The notes beneath the pieces are model-generated. The model saw only the letters and a program-made list of their open reading frames with translations, had not been told where the DNA came from and made no database searches. The position numbers and the translations under genes were made by a program. This document shows positions 5,789-6,241 of a stretch of DNA of 6,241 bases, piece by piece. Location: positions 1 through 6,241 of the forward strand of contig JBFHTA010000241.1 of the NCBI GenBank assembly GCA_041590855.1. Reading direction: 5' to 3'. Within the stretch, counting starts at the first letter, position 1, and each line of letters begins with the position of its first letter. Source of the stretch: Litoribrevibacter sp041590855 (lineage in GTDB: Bacteria > Pseudomonadota > Gammaproteobacteria > Pseudomonadales > Litoribrevibacteraceae).

Positions 5789-6241
5789 GTGACGGTCAAT
5801 GAACCAGCAGCCGAGTAACCATAAGTCTTCGGATCATACATTGCTTCTGCAAACACCGGTGGCATAACGAATTGGCCAGAGGCGGTTGCTTTGACTTTGT
5901 AGGTTAGTTCTGTGATGCCTTGGTCGAAGTCACCGTAAATCACCAGTCGGTCTTCCCGAACGTCAATGTATTCGGAATCCCAGGCGCTGAACTGGCGATT
6001 AACCGAGCTACGAACCAATTCAAAGCCGCCCGGTTGAAGGTCTACCACAGCTACGCTATTTACACGATCACTGCCTGTTACCCGGACTTTGAGCTTCACT
6101 GTGACTTCCTGACCTTGTTTTACGGTGGTCAGTTGCTTGCCATTTTCGTCGTAGTATTCCTTCACCAGTTCAATGCCTTGCGAGTCTCGTTCTTCGTTGA
6201 GCACGCGCTCAAAGCCAACCTGTACGGTTTGATAGAAGAAC
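5776..6241 (-). CDS. yfhM: Bacterial alpha-2-macroglobulin, C-terminal 154 residues (5' part beyond right edge)
   Basis: Bacterial alpha-2-macroglobulins are very large periplasmic protease inhibitors, usually lipoproteins of about 1,500 residues or more, thought to trap foreign proteases when the outer membrane is breached. The frame is open from the right edge, so the GTG at 6204 is internal. The visible part begins FFYQTVQVGFERV, then GIELVKEYYDENGK, a beta-rich stretch with VNSVAVVDLQPGGFELV, and ends with PPVFAEAMYDPKTYGYSAAGSLTV. This is the pattern of the last domain of the YfhM-type proteins. The thioester motif, if present, would lie outside the window. The downstream pbpC is the classic genomic partner and strongly supports the call. 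The yfhM symbol is used by analogy with E. coli. Confidence 0.9.
   Translation of the reverse strand, partial: FFYQTVQVGFERVLNEERDSQGIELVKEYYDENGKQLTTVKQGQEVTVKLKVRVTGSDRVNSVAVVDLQPGGFELVRSSVNRQFSAWDSEYIDVREDRLVIYGDFDQGITELTYKVKATASGQFVMPPVFAEAMYDPKTYGYSAAGSLTVTPSE

Overview
The window looks like chromosomal DNA of a Gram-negative gammaproteobacterium. Three genes point that way: a periplasmic fatty-acid cis/trans isomerase (cti), a penicillin-binding protein 1C (pbpC), and the C-terminal end of a bacterial alpha-2-macroglobulin (yfhM type) directly upstream of pbpC. This envelope-related gene set is typical of Pseudomonas-like and marine oceanospirillalean gammaproteobacteria. The species cannot be named from the sequence alone.

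Layout. Positions 1-1717, minus strand: first 572 codons of cti, whose 3' part lies beyond the left edge. Positions 1718-2161: a non-coding stretch holding the cti leader (a hairpin and two GCACATT words one helical turn apart) and a strong 10-bp hairpin (1858-1889) that looks like an intrinsic terminator. Positions 2162-3250, plus strand: four short, AT-richer genes packed in a row, namely a GNAT-fold protein, an acidic 69-aa protein, a basic 49-aa protein overlapping it by 14 bases, and a 57-aa protein resembling only the C-terminal half of a ParD antitoxin. Positions 3256-5718, minus strand: complete pbpC. Positions 5776-6241, minus strand: 3' end of the alpha-2-macroglobulin gene, whose start lies beyond the right edge.

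How it fits together. The alpha-2-macroglobulin and PBP1C genes form a 57-bp-spaced pair, the well-known arrangement in which an envelope-anchored protease trap is linked to a peptidoglycan polymerase. Cti changes membrane lipid geometry under solvent or heat stress. The plus-strand cluster is different in strand and base composition, and it ends only 5 bp from the pbpC stop codon. The only terminator-like hairpin for leftward transcription lies beyond the cluster, just before cti. The simplest reading is that a roughly 1.3-kb accessory segment was inserted between pbpC and its original terminator. This cluster is the least understood part of the window and the best candidate for an undescribed small system; its function cannot be stated from the sequence.
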